Shown here piece by piece: positions 27,528 to 36,123 of a DNA stretch of 63,808 nt; position 1 is the first letter of the stretch; every line of letters begins with the position of its first letter. The stretch comes from Acidobacteriota bacterium (GTDB lineage Bacteria > Acidobacteriota > Blastocatellia > Pyrinomonadales > Pyrinomonadaceae), in the NCBI GenBank assembly GCA_019242475.1, contig JAFAVK010000001.1:1-63808 (forward strand), given 5' to 3'. A program made the translations under genes and the position numbers. Under the pieces are notes generated by a model, which was given only the letters and a program-made list of their open reading frames with translations, was not told where the DNA came from and did no database searches.

Positions 27528-29126
27528 TTATTCGCCGACGCGCACCTCCCTCTGCGCGCGCGCCATGAAGGCTTCGATGTCGTTGATGGTGCGCGGGAGC
27601 GCGGCCGAGAGGTTGCGGTAGCCGTCGGCGGTGACGACCACATCGTCCTCGATCCTCACGCCGATGCCCTTGTACTTCTCGAACGCGGGCCTGACGGCCG
27701 CGATGAACTTCTCGTTCTCGGGCGTCTTCGGCAGGTTGTCGAGCGCGTCGGGCCGGACGTAGATGCCCGGCTCGACCGTGAAGACCATCCCCTCTTCAAA
27801 CTTCCCCTCGTCGCGCGCGCTCACGTCGTGGACGTTCATCCCGAGCCAGTGCGAGGTGCCGTGCATGAACCAGACGCGGTACTGCAAGCTGTTCCGGTCG
27901 GTGATGAGCCCGAGGCGGAGCAGCCCGTCCTTGATGACCTCAAGCGCGGCGTTGTGCACGTCCGAGAGGCGCGCGCCGGGCTTGACGGCGCGGAAGGCCG
28001 CCTCCTGCGCCGCGAGCACGATGTTGTAGACCTCGGCCTGCGTCGTCGTGAACTTGCCCGAGACGGGGAACGTCCGCGTCACGTCGGCGCTGTAGTGCTC
28101 GTACTCGGCCGCGGCGTCCATCAGGAGCAGGTCGCCGGGCCGGACGCGACCCTGCGACTCCTCGTAGTGCAGCGTCGTCGCGTTCGGGCCGCAGCCCACG
28201 ATTGAAGGGTAGCCCCAGTTGTCTGCGTTGCGCCGCTTGTACGTGTAGTCCAGTTCGGCCTCGACCTCGTACTCCCACTTCGCGCGCGAGGCGACGGCCT
28301 GCGCGCGCTGGTGCCCCTCGATGCTGATGTCCACGGCGTGCTGCATCAGCCGCAGCTCGTACGGCGACTTGCGCTGCCGCATCTCGGCGAAAACCTCCCA
28401 CGCCGAACGCACGCTCAGCCCGCCCGAGTTGGCGGCCCAAGCGACCGAATAGGCGCGCTCGCGCTCGTACTCGTGATTGTGCTCGCCGCCCGTCAGGAGC
28501 AGGTAGAGCGTGGCCTCGTTCTTCGACATCGCGGCGAGGAAGTCTGCGGGCGGGGCGGGCTGCGCGCTCGGCGTCGAGAGCAGGACGGCCTGCGGCGCGG
28601 GCCTGTAGCTGTTGCGCGTGCGGACGGCCTGCATGAAGGGCTCGAACTCCCTGGCGTCCCAGATTTCGCCGACGCCGGAGAGGGCACGCGCCTCCTCGGG
28701 CGAGTACATGTGGCCCGTCCAGGTCTCGGCGGCCGGGTTGCGCCGCGGCAGGAAGAGTATCTCGCGCGCGGGCGCCTCGGCGCCCCTCAGCATGACGAGC
28801 GTCGCGCCCCGCTGCCTGAGCGCCGTCAGGTAGTAGAGGTTATTCTCCTGCCGGAATTCGTAGTCCACATCGTTCGTGTAGACGCGCGGCTCGGCGCTGA
28901 AGAGGACGAGCAGCGAGTTCGGCCCCAGCTTCGCCATCACGCGCTCGCGCCGCGCGCGCAGCTCCGCGTGCCGCTCCACCTCCGTGAACTCGGGCGCCGC
29001 CGGCGCCTCGCGAATCACCGGCGGCTCCGCGGCCCCGACCCGCGTGAACGGTGCCGGGAGGGCCGCGCACGATAAAAGTAATGCCAGAGCCGTCAGCATC
29101 CAGGCGGTCAATCTGTTTCTTCTCAA
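27528..29126 (-). CDS. pepP: Exported Xaa-Pro aminopeptidase (M24B)
   Basis: Dinuclear metallopeptidase releasing N-terminal residues before proline. An aminopeptidase-P N-terminal domain is followed by a pita-bread fold with metal ligands in MDAAAEY, SADVTRTF, the histidine of HGTSHWLGMNVHD, TVEPGIY and RIEDDV. A signal peptide (RLTAWMLTALALLLSCAALPAP) indicates export, unlike the cytoplasmic E. coli enzyme. The frame is open to a GTG at 29153, but a perfect GGAGGT sits inside that extension 12 bases before the TTG at 29126, giving 532 residues starting right before the signal peptide; I choose the TTG. Confidence 0.9.
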   Translation of the reverse strand: MRRNRLTAWMLTALALLLSCAALPAPFTRVGAAEPPVIREAPAAPEFTEVERHAELRARRERVMAKLGPNSLLVLFSAEPRVYTNDVDYEFRQENNLYYLTALRQRGATLVMLRGAEAPAREILFLPRRNPAAETWTGHMYSPEEARALSGVGEIWDAREFEPFMQAVRTRNSYRPAPQAVLLSTPSAQPAPPADFLAAMSKNEATLYLLLTGGEHNHEYERERAYSVAWAANSGGLSVRSAWEVFAEMRQRKSPYELRLMQHAVDISIEGHQRAQAVASRAKWEYEVEAELDYTYKRRNADNWGYPSIVGCGPNATTLHYEESQGRVRPGDLLLMDAAAEYEHYSADVTRTFPVSGKFTTTQAEVYNIVLAAQEAAFRAVKPGARLSDVHNAALEVIKDGLLRLGLITDRNSLQYRVWFMHGTSHWLGMNVHDVSARDEGKFEEGMVFTVEPGIYVRPDALDNLPKTPENEKFIAAVRPAFEKYKGIGVRIEDDVVVTADGYRNLSAALPRTINDIEAFMARAQREVRVGE

Positions 29127-29213
29127 GGCTTGTTTGATACCTCCGGGCGGCACCGGCTCGGGCCGGCCCTTTGAAAAACTTTCTATTGTCGAATGGGAAT
29201 CGGTAATAACGCG

Positions 29214-29462
29214 CTAGGCCGCGGGCTCAAGGCGCTTCTCGTTCTGCACGACGACCGTCGGGTTCGGGTTCGGCTCCGGGACGGGCAGCTTCTGCTCGGC
29301 GAGCAGCGCGAGGTGCTCCTCCATCCCCCAGCGCGCCTTGTAAAGGCAGTCCTCAACCGAATGGCCCACGCCCGTGAACCCTTCGAGGTCGGGCGAGTAG
29401 AAGCCGAAGAAGCTCGGGTCTTCGGTCGCTTCGATGACGAGTGAGTATTTCAGCTCAAGCAT
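29214..29462 (-). CDS. hicB: HicB-family antitoxin
   Basis: 82-residue partial RNase H-like antitoxin: LKYSLVIEATEDPSFFGFYSPDLEGFTGVGHSVEDCLYKARWGMEEHLALL is the usual HicB core. The C terminus is a proline-rich tail (PEPNPNPTVVV) without an obvious DNA-binding domain. It follows hicA after seven bases and is the last gene of the racemase-deacylase-GNAT-ggt operon. Its expected role is binding and neutralising HicA and possibly autorepression. Confidence 0.85.
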   Translation of the reverse strand: MLELKYSLVIEATEDPSFFGFYSPDLEGFTGVGHSVEDCLYKARWGMEEHLALLAEQKLPVPEPNPNPTVVVQNEKRLEPAA

Positions 29463-29469
29463 CGAGTTC

Positions 29470-29664
29470 TCAGTTCCTGTCTTTGATGCCCGCCGCCTTT
29501 AGAATCGCCTGGCACGTCCCCGTCGGAATCTCCTTCGAGCCGTGGTAATCGACCCGTATCAGCCTGTCGTGCCCCTGCTTTCCATAATAACGTATAGACC
29601 CCTTCTCCTTCACGAGTCTGAAGCCGTTCTTTTCAAGCAGGCGTATGAGTTCGCTGAACTTCAT
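29470..29664 (-). CDS. hicA: HicA-family toxin-like protein lacking the usual catalytic histidine
   Basis: 64-residue dsRBD-like HicA fold: MKFSELIRLLEKNGF, then KGSIRYYG and YHGSKEIPTGTCQAILKAAGI. HicA toxins normally read GSH at the position that here is GSI (I24), and that histidine is needed for mRNA cleavage in characterised members. The second HicA in this window keeps it (H24). This copy may therefore be inactive or use another residue. It starts five bases after the ggt stop and seven before hicB; AGGGG directly abuts the ATG, an unusually short ribosome-site spacing. An open frame upstream belongs to ggt's region. Confidence 0.82.
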   Translation of the reverse strand: MKFSELIRLLEKNGFRLVKEKGSIRYYGKQGHDRLIRVDYHGSKEIPTGTCQAILKAAGIKDRN

Positions 29665-29669
29665 CCCCT

Positions 29670-31415
29670 TCAGTAGCCGACCGGCTCGCCGTAGTTGCGG
29701 GGGTCGCTGGCGCCGAGGCGGACGCCGGTCTTCTCTTCGATCATGATGCCCTGCGCGTCGCCCATGTAGCGGGGCTTTGCCACGAGCCGGTGGCCGCGCG
29801 CTTCGAGCGCGCGGAAGGTGTCGGCGCTCATCCCGAAGGGCTCGTAGGCGATCTCGTCCGGCAGCCACTGGTGATGGATGCGCGGCGCGTCGATGGCCTG
29901 CTGGATGTTCATGTCGAAGTCGATGACGTTGGTGATGACTTGCAGGACGGTGTTGATGATGGTGGGGCCGCCCGGGCTCCCGACCGCGAACCAGAGCGAG
30001 CCGTCGGGCCGGAGCACGAAGGTCGGCGTCATGGCCGAGAGCGGGCGCTTGCGCGGCGCGACCGAGTTGCGCTCGCCCTGGATGAGGCCGTAGGCGTTGG
30101 GCGTGCCCGGCTTCGCCGCGAAGTCGTCCATCTCGTCGTTCATGAGGATGCCCGTCCCCTTCATCACCACCTTCGAGCCGAAGCTGTCGTTCAGCGTGTA
30201 GGTGTTCGACACGCAGTTCCCTTCCGCGTCCACGACGGTGAAGTGCGTCGTATCTTCGGACTCGGCACCGGCGGGCCGCCCGGCCTTGACCTCCGCGCTC
30301 GTCGAGGCGCGCTCCATCTTGATGCCTTTCCGCAGACTCTCGGCGTAAGACTTATCGATCAGGCCCGCGACGGGGACGCTGACGAAGTCGGCGTCGCCCA
30401 TGTACTCGGCGCGGTCGGCGAAGGCGCGGCGCATGGCCTCGGTCTCGACGTGGTAGCGCTCGGAGCTGTTGGCGCCCATGTGGCGCAGGTCGAAGCCTTC
30501 GAGGATGTTGAGCATCTCGATGAGCACGGCCCCGCCCGAAGAGGGCGGCGGCATCGAGATGACCTCGTAACCGCGGTACGTCGTGTGCAAAGGCACGCGC
30601 TCCTTCGCGACGTAGTTCTTCATGTCCTCAAGCGTGATGAGTCCGTCGTGCGCGCGCATGTCTTCGGCGATGAGTTGCGCCGTGCGCCCCTCGTAGAACT
30701 CGCGCGGGCCGGAGCGCTGAAGGCGCGCGAAGGTCGCGGCCAGCTCGGGCTGCCGCCAGACCTCGCCCTCCCCGAAGAACTGTCCGCCCTTGAGATAGAC
30801 CTTCTGCGACTCGGGGTAGGCGCCCAGCTCCTTCGCGTTGCCCTTCAGCGAGCGCGCGAGGCCGTACGGCAGCGCGAAGCCTTCGGCCGCGAGGCGCCGC
30901 GCGGGCTCGACGAGCTGCGCCCAGGTGAGCCTGCCCGAGCCGTACTTCTTCAAGGCCAGCTCCATCCCCGCGACCGTGCCGGGCACGCCCGAGGCGCGGT
31001 AGCCGACGAGCGAGCCGCCCTCGCCCTTCTTCGGCTGGCCGGTGGCGTCGAGGTACACGTCGTGGTTCGCGGCGGCCGGCGCCATCTCGCGGTAGTCGAT
31101 GGCGGTCGTGCGCCCGTCGCGCAGGCGAATCATCATGAAGCCGCCGCCGCCGAGGTTCCCCGCCGCGGGGTAGGTCACGGCCAGCGCGAACGCGACCGCG
31201 ATGGCCGCGTCCACGGCGTTCCCGCCGCGCTTCAACACGTCCACGCCGACCTGCGAGGCGAGCCTGCTGGTCGAAGCGACCATGCCGTGCGCCGCGCGCA
31301 CCGGCTCGCGCGAGGCGGCGCGGGCGACGCCCCCGCCGTTCAATAACGGCGCCGCGGGCGAGACGAAGAAGAGGAGGACGAGAAGCAGTCGGACGGAAAC
31401 ATTTTTGGCGGTCAT
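29670..31415 (-). CDS. ggt: Gamma-glutamyltranspeptidase
   Basis: Periplasmic N-terminal-nucleophile hydrolase that cleaves gamma-glutamyl bonds (glutathione and related amides). From ATG 31415 it has 581 residues with a signal peptide (VRLLLVLLFFVSPAAPLL). The autoprocessing and catalytic threonine is T389 in EDTTHFTVVDAEGN, and the substrate-binding GSPGGPTIINTVLQ and AMTPTFVLRPDG blocks are present. AGAGG lies nine bases before the start; 25 extra codons upstream are rejected. It sits 13 bases after the GNAT gene in a tight operon of amino-acid-modifying enzymes, so it may feed it gamma-glutamyl-derived amino acids (inference). Confidence 0.94.
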   Translation of the reverse strand: MTAKNVSVRLLLVLLFFVSPAAPLLNGGGVARAASREPVRAAHGMVASTSRLASQVGVDVLKRGGNAVDAAIAVAFALAVTYPAAGNLGGGGFMMIRLRDGRTTAIDYREMAPAAANHDVYLDATGQPKKGEGGSLVGYRASGVPGTVAGMELALKKYGSGRLTWAQLVEPARRLAAEGFALPYGLARSLKGNAKELGAYPESQKVYLKGGQFFGEGEVWRQPELAATFARLQRSGPREFYEGRTAQLIAEDMRAHDGLITLEDMKNYVAKERVPLHTTYRGYEVISMPPPSSGGAVLIEMLNILEGFDLRHMGANSSERYHVETEAMRRAFADRAEYMGDADFVSVPVAGLIDKSYAESLRKGIKMERASTSAEVKAGRPAGAESEDTTHFTVVDAEGNCVSNTYTLNDSFGSKVVMKGTGILMNDEMDDFAAKPGTPNAYGLIQGERNSVAPRKRPLSAMTPTFVLRPDGSLWFAVGSPGGPTIINTVLQVITNVIDFDMNIQQAIDAPRIHHQWLPDEIAYEPFGMSADTFRALEARGHRLVAKPRYMGDAQGIMIEEKTGVRLGASDPRNYGEPVGY

Positions 31416-31428
31416 GGTTTGAGCCTCT

Positions 31429-31893
31429 TCAGCGAAGTTGCAGTTCCATGTACAGCGTGCCTTCGACGGGGTTGTACCTGTAAGCTTCAATCTCTTTGAA
31501 GCCCAGCGAGCGGTAGAGTTCGATGGCCGAGCGCATCGTCGGGAGCGTGTCGAGGCGCATCCTTTCGTAGCCGATATCGCGTCCCTCTTCGATGATTCTT
31601 TCCGCGAGCGTGCGGCCGAGCCCGGTGCCTCGGAAGGCCGGGCGGACGTAGAGCCGTTTCATCTCGCAGACCGTGTCGTCAACTTTTCGCAGCGCGACGC
31701 AGCCCGCGGGCGCCTCCCCGTCGTAAGCCAGTATCAGACGGCCCGACGGCGGCGCGTAGTCGCCCGGGAGCGTCGCCAGCTCGTGCCCGAAGTTCTGGAA
31801 GCAGAGGTCAACTCCGGTCGCTTCCGAATACTCCTCGAAGAGCGTGCGCGCCTCTTCGACCTGCTCGTCCGTTTCGGCACGGGCCAATCTCAC
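31429..31893 (-). CDS. GNAT-family N-acyltransferase
   Basis: 154-residue acyl-CoA-dependent N-acyltransferase. The CoA-binding motif A is [19 protein letters not shown], preceded by beta strands CEMKRLYV and followed by [10 protein letters not shown], all typical GNAT features. Its GTG start is nine bases after the M20 deacylase stop, with GTGAGGT overlapping that stop, so the two are translationally coupled. In Geobacillus a GNAT enzyme of this context succinylates D-amino acids for the racemase; the same role is likely here given the neighbours but is not shown by sequence alone. Confidence 0.87.
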   Translation of the reverse strand: MRLARAETDEQVEEARTLFEEYSEATGVDLCFQNFGHELATLPGDYAPPSGRLILAYDGEAPAGCVALRKVDDTVCEMKRLYVRPAFRGTGLGRTLAERIIEEGRDIGYERMRLDTLPTMRSAIELYRSLGFKEIEAYRYNPVEGTLYMELQLR

Positions 31894-31902
31894 GCACGCA
31901 CC

Positions 31903-33078
31903 TCACAGACTCGCGACCAGCGCGGCGAGGAAGGCGCCGCGGCGCGCGACCGCGTCCGCCCGTATGTGCTCGTGCTCCGCGTGCGCGCCGTCGCCGTCCA
32001 CGCCCAGGCCGTCGAGCACGGCCGCACAGCACGCGGCGGCGAAGTTACCGTCCGAGGCGCCGCCCACGCTCGCCTCGCCCAGCTCCACGTCGAGCGACGC
32101 GGCCACGCGCCGTGCCTTCTCGAAGAGCGCGGCCACGGCGTCGGTGCGCTCCATCGGCGGGCGGTTGATGCCGCCCGAGACTTTGAGACGCGCGCGCTCG
32201 TCGAACGACTGCAACCCCCGAATCGCCTCCTCCACGCGGCGCGCCTCGGCGTTCGTGCTGAAGCGCACGTCGATCTCGGCGCGCGCCCCGGCGGGGACGA
32301 CGTTGGCGTGCGTGCCGCCCGAGACGGTGCCGACGTTGACGGTCGTGCCCAGCTCCGGCTTCGCCAGCGCCGACGCGCGCTCGATCTGCCGAGCGATTTC
32401 GAGGACGGCGTTGACGCCCTTCTCCGGTTCGAGCCCGGCGTGCGCGGCGCGCCCCTCCACTTCGAGCGTGAAGAGGCCCGTCCCCTTGCGCGCCGTCTTC
32501 GCGCGACCGCCGGACGCGGGCGGTTCGAGCACGAGCACGTACTCGGCGCGGCCCGCCTCGCGCTCGACCAGCTCGCGCCCGCTGTAGCTGCCGGACTCTT
32601 CGTCGCACGTCAGGAGCAGCACCACGGGCCGCCGCGGCTTCAGAGACAACTCAACGCACGCGCGGACGGCTTCGAGCGCGACACAGCACGCGGCCTTCAT
32701 GTCGTAGACGCCGGGCGCGTAGATGCGCCCCTCCGTCTCGCGCCACGGCCGCGCGGCGAGCGTCCCGCGCGGGTGGACGGTGTCGGTGTGGCCGAGGAGC
32801 AGCAGCGGCCGCTCGCCGTTTGAAGGGTTGTCGAAGGCGCGGAGGATGAAGTGCTCGCCGTAACCGTCCGGCGCGTTGATGCGCTCGACCGAAGCGGCTC
32901 CTTCGACGGACTTCGCCGCGTCAGCAAGAATACTAACGGCCGCGGCGCTCCCTTCGCCGTCGCCCGAGGGCGACTCAATCTCGCAGAGGGCTCGCGTGAG
33001 CGACAGGACGCGGCCGCGCCGCTCTTCGAAGTGGCGGCGCAGGCGCGCGGCGTCGGAGCTGTTCGGCTCGAAAGTCAT
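31903..33078 (-). CDS. M20-family zinc deacylase/carboxypeptidase (CPG2/ArgE-like)
   Basis: Cytosolic dizinc amidohydrolase with no signal peptide. Zinc-ligand segments are LLGHTDTVHPRGTL, GVYDMKAACC and TCDEESGSYSG, with a dimerisation domain in the middle (about residues 180-290) and the C-terminal histidine region GDGAHAEHEHI. The protein is annotated as a glutamate carboxypeptidase-like enzyme by family, but next to the racemase it is best explained as the N-succinyl-L-amino-acid desuccinylase of the D- to L-amino-acid pathway. It lies nine bases from the racemase gene and is coupled to the GNAT gene. Confidence 0.9.
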   Translation of the reverse strand: MTFEPNSSDAARLRRHFEERRGRVLSLTRALCEIESPSGDGEGSAAAVSILADAAKSVEGAASVERINAPDGYGEHFILRAFDNPSNGERPLLLLGHTDTVHPRGTLAARPWRETEGRIYAPGVYDMKAACCVALEAVRACVELSLKPRRPVVLLLTCDEESGSYSGRELVEREAGRAEYVLVLEPPASGGRAKTARKGTGLFTLEVEGRAAHAGLEPEKGVNAVLEIARQIERASALAKPELGTTVNVGTVSGGTHANVVPAGARAEIDVRFSTNAEARRVEEAIRGLQSFDERARLKVSGGINRPPMERTDAVAALFEKARRVAASLDVELGEASVGGASDGNFAAACCAAVLDGLGVDGDGAHAEHEHIRADAVARRGAFLAALVASL

Positions 33079-33087
33079 CCGTTCTTC

Positions 33088-34212
33088 TCAGTCCGCGGAG
33101 AGCGTTTCAGTTCGCACGGTCAATCTGTCGATAAGGTCGCGTTTGATTTCGAAGCCGATGCCGGGGCGTTCGGGCGCGACGATGGTGCCCCGCGGCGTGA
33201 CCGTGACGGGCGGGTCAATGATGTCCTCGGCCCAGTAGCGCGAGCTGGCCGACACGTCGCCGGGCAGTGTGAAGCCGCGCAGCGTCGCCATCGCGATGTT
33301 GTGCGCGCGGCCGACGCCTGACTCAAGCATCCCGCCGCACCAGACGGGCACGTTCGCCCCGCGGCACACGGCCTCGACGCGCGCGGCCTCCGCATGTCCC
33401 CCGACGCGGCCGAGCTTGACGTTGACGATGCGGCACGCGCCCAGCTCAATCGCCTTGCGCGCGTCCTCGGCCGAGCGCACCGACTCGTCGAGGCAGACGG
33501 AAGTCTTTATCTGCCGCTGCAACTTCGCGTGGTCTTCGCGGTCGTCGTAGGCGAGCGGCTGCTCGATCATCATCAGGTCGAACTCGTCGAGCGCGCGCAA
33601 GAGCGGCGCGTCCGCGAGCGTGTAGGCGGAGTTCGCGTCAACCATCAGTTGTATATCCGGGAAGCGCGCGCGCACCTTCTCGACGACCTCCCTGTCCCAG
33701 CCCGGCTTAATCTTAATCTTGATGCGCTGGTAGCCCGCGGCCAGCTCCTTCTCGATCTTTTCGAGGAGCTGTTCGGGCGTGTCCTGAATGCCGATGGAGA
33801 CGCCGCAGGGAATCTCGGGGCGGACGCCGCCGAGGTGGCGCCAGAGCGGGACGCCGAGCCGCTTCGCCTCCAAATCCCAGCAGGCCGTCTCGATCGAAGC
33901 CTTCGCCATGCGGTTGCCGCGCGGGCGCCGCATCAACGCGCCGACCCCGGCCGCGCCCTCGACCTCCTGACCCAGAACCATCTTCGCGAGGAAGAGGCGC
34001 GTCACCTCCCAGGCCGAATCAATCCACTCCTCACAGTAGAAAGGCCCCTCGCCCGCCGTGCACTCGCCCCAGCCCTCTGCGCCGTCCGCGTCCAGGACGC
34101 GGACGAGCATGATGCGGCGCTCGACGGTGCGGCCGAAGCTTGTCTCGAAGAAGTGTACGAGGCGCAGGCGTATCTCGCGCAGCTCGACGGTGCGGATGTT
34201 CATGCGGGCCAA
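33088..34212 (-). CDS. o-succinylbenzoate synthase / N-acylamino acid racemase (enolase superfamily)
   Basis: 374-residue muconate-lactonising-subgroup enolase. Catalytic residues fall at K167 (RIKIKIKPG), D192 (MVDANSAY), E217 (IEQPL), D242 (CLDESV) and K266 (NVKLGRVGG); the spacings match characterised NSAR/OSBS enzymes. Sequence alone cannot separate OSBS (menaquinone) from NSAR activity. The downstream GNAT and M20 genes and the absence of other men genes favour racemisation of N-succinylamino acids. First gene of the operon; the start is ATG 34212, with a second ATG three codons in. Confidence 0.9.
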   Translation of the reverse strand: MARMNIRTVELREIRLRLVHFFETSFGRTVERRIMLVRVLDADGAEGWGECTAGEGPFYCEEWIDSAWEVTRLFLAKMVLGQEVEGAAGVGALMRRPRGNRMAKASIETACWDLEAKRLGVPLWRHLGGVRPEIPCGVSIGIQDTPEQLLEKIEKELAAGYQRIKIKIKPGWDREVVEKVRARFPDIQLMVDANSAYTLADAPLLRALDEFDLMMIEQPLAYDDREDHAKLQRQIKTSVCLDESVRSAEDARKAIELGACRIVNVKLGRVGGHAEAARVEAVCRGANVPVWCGGMLESGVGRAHNIAMATLRGFTLPGDVSASSRYWAEDIIDPPVTVTPRGTIVAPERPGIGFEIKRDLIDRLTVRTETLSAD

Positions 34213-34296
34213 AGTCTCCGAAGTGCGGACGATGCCGGAGAGTTTAGCGCGAGTCGGAGAGAACTCAAAACAGGCCGGAAGCGGTCATAAGGATTC

Positions 34297-34351
34297 ACCA
34301 CAGAGACACGGCTTGTTGACTTCAGTTCTCAACAAGCCGTGTCTCTGTGGT
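34297..34351. repeat. 23-bp perfect hairpin with a CACCACAGAGACAC word
   Basis: Arms 34297-34319 and 34329-34351 are perfectly complementary with a nine-base loop. The outer part, ACCACAGAGACAC, matches the word used in the hairpin at 13301-13394. It lies just downstream of the suf operon and upstream of the racemase operon, where it could stop suf transcription. No U-tract follows. Confidence 0.85.
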
Positions 34352-34378
34352 TAAAACCTACTTGTGCAGCCGTGCCCT

Positions 34379-34867
34379 TCACTCAGAGACGGCGGCCTGC
34401 GTGAGGTCTGGGCCGAGGTTCTCGGTCGTCGCCGTCTCCTCGCCTTCGAGCGCGGCGTGCATGGTGTGCCAGGGGAGGCTGGCGCACTTGACGCGCGCGG
34501 GGTAGTCGCGCACGCCCGCGAAGATTGTCAGGCGGCCGAGGTGATTCTCCTCCGCCTCCTCGTCCAGCTCGCCCGTCACCATCCGGTGAAACTCGTCGAA
34601 GAGCACCTGCGCCTCCTCGCGCGTCTTGCCCTTCACGGCCTGCGTCATCATGGACGCCGCCGCCTTCGAGATGGCGCAGCCCGTCCCGACGAAGCTCAGG
34701 TCGCGCACCACGCCCTCGTCCATCAGCATGTAGACGGTGAGCTGGTCGCCGCACAGGGGGTTGAAGCCCTCGGAGACGCGGTTCGCGCCTTCCAGCTTCT
34801 GGAAGTTACGCGGCTTCTTGTTGTGGTCGAGAATGACCTGTTGATACAGTTCGCTCAGTTCCGACAT
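34379..34867 (-). CDS. sufU: SufU/IscU-type iron-sulfur or sulfur-transfer protein
   Basis: 162-residue SufU-like protein that accepts sulfur from SufS and assists Fe-S assembly. The three conserved cysteines are visible in NPLCGDQ, GTGCAISKAAASMM and KCASLPWHTM, the last with the SufU-type LPWH arrangement, and the SufU insertion between the second and third cysteine is present. Its ATG directly follows the sufS TAG, so they are coupled. It is the last gene of the suf operon. Confidence 0.93.
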   Translation of the reverse strand: MSELSELYQQVILDHNKKPRNFQKLEGANRVSEGFNPLCGDQLTVYMLMDEGVVRDLSFVGTGCAISKAAASMMTQAVKGKTREEAQVLFDEFHRMVTGELDEEAEENHLGRLTIFAGVRDYPARVKCASLPWHTMHAALEGEETATTENLGPDLTQAAVSE

Positions 34868-36118
34868 CTACGCGAAGACCTCGATAACTTTCTCGACGGC
34901 GGCGGCCAGCCGTTCGACCTCCTCCTTCGTGTTGTAGAAGGCGAAGGAGGCGCGGGCGGTGGCGGGGACGCCGAAGTGCTGCATGACGGGCTGCGCGCAG
35001 TGGTGGCCGGCGCGGATGGCGATGCCCTCCTGGTCGAGGATGGTGCCCACGTCGTGCGGGTGCACCTCGTCGATGACGAAGCCGAGCACGCTCGCCTTCT
35101 CGCGCGCCGTGCCGATGATGCGGACGCCCTCGATGCCTGAAAGCTTTTCCGTCGCGTAACGGAGCAGCTCCCGCTCGTGCGCGTGCGCGGCCTCGCGGTC
35201 GATGCTGTTGAGGTAATCGATAGCGGCCCCTAAACCGATGGCCGAGGCGATGGCGGGCGTGCCGGCCTCGAACTTGTCGGGGATGGCCGCGTAGGTGCTC
35301 CGCTCGAACGTCACGGTGCGGATCATCGAGCCGCCGCCGAGGAACGGGTTCATCTTCTCCAACAGCTCGGCCTTGCCGTAGAGGACGCCGCTGCCCGTCG
35401 GCGCGAACATCTTGTGGCCCGAGATGGCGTAGAAGTCGCAGTCCAAGTCTTGCACGTCCACCTTCAAATGCGGCGCGCCCTGCGCCCCGTCCACGAGCAC
35501 GGGCACGCCCTGCTTGTGTGCGCGCGCCACGATCTCCTTCACGGGATTGATCGTGCCGAGCGAGTTCGAGACGTGGCCGACGCAGACGAGCTTCGTCCTT
35601 TCGTTCAACAGCGCGTCGAACTCGTCGAGGATCAACTCGCCCGCGTCGTTCATCGGGAGGACGCGCAGCCGCGCGCCCTTCTCCTCGCAGAGCATCTGCC
35701 AGGGGACGAGGTTCGAGTGGTGCTCCATCTCGGAGACGACGATCTCGTCGCCCTCGCCGACGAGCTTGCGGCCGTAGCCGTGCATGACGAGGTTGACGCC
35801 CTCGGTCACGCCGCGCACGAAGACGCACTCGCGCGCCTCCCGCGCGTTGATGAAGCGCTTGACCTTCTCGCGCGCGCCCTCGTAGGCCGACGTGGCGCGC
35901 TGCGAGAGGTAGTGGACGCCGCGGTGGATGTTCGAGTGCTCCTCGCGCAGGTACTTCGCCCCGCGCTCGATGACGATGCGCGGCACCTGCGCCGACGCGG
36001 CGTTGTCGAGGTAGACGAGCGGCTTCCCGTTCACCGTCTGCCCGAGCACGGGGAAGTCTTCCCGGATACGCCCAACGTCCCAGCCCTTCTCTTCGATTGT
36101 CTTCTCAGTCGCGATCAT
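34868..36118 (-). CDS. sufS: Cysteine desulfurase SufS (group II)
   Basis: PLP enzyme that removes sulfur from cysteine as a protein persulfide for Fe-S synthesis. The PLP lysine is in AISGHKMFAPTG and the persulfide cysteine is C374 in RAGHHCAQPVM. EMEHHSNLVPWQ and DGAQGAPHLKVD are typical of SufS rather than IscS. 416 residues. It is followed immediately by sufU and preceded by sufD after five bases. Confidence 0.96.
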   Translation of the reverse strand: MIATEKTIEEKGWDVGRIREDFPVLGQTVNGKPLVYLDNAASAQVPRIVIERGAKYLREEHSNIHRGVHYLSQRATSAYEGAREKVKRFINAREARECVFVRGVTEGVNLVMHGYGRKLVGEGDEIVVSEMEHHSNLVPWQMLCEEKGARLRVLPMNDAGELILDEFDALLNERTKLVCVGHVSNSLGTINPVKEIVARAHKQGVPVLVDGAQGAPHLKVDVQDLDCDFYAISGHKMFAPTGSGVLYGKAELLEKMNPFLGGGSMIRTVTFERSTYAAIPDKFEAGTPAIASAIGLGAAIDYLNSIDREAAHAHERELLRYATEKLSGIEGVRIIGTAREKASVLGFVIDEVHPHDVGTILDQEGIAIRAGHHCAQPVMQHFGVPATARASFAFYNTKEEVERLAAAVEKVIEVFA

Positions 36119-36123
36119 CTCTT

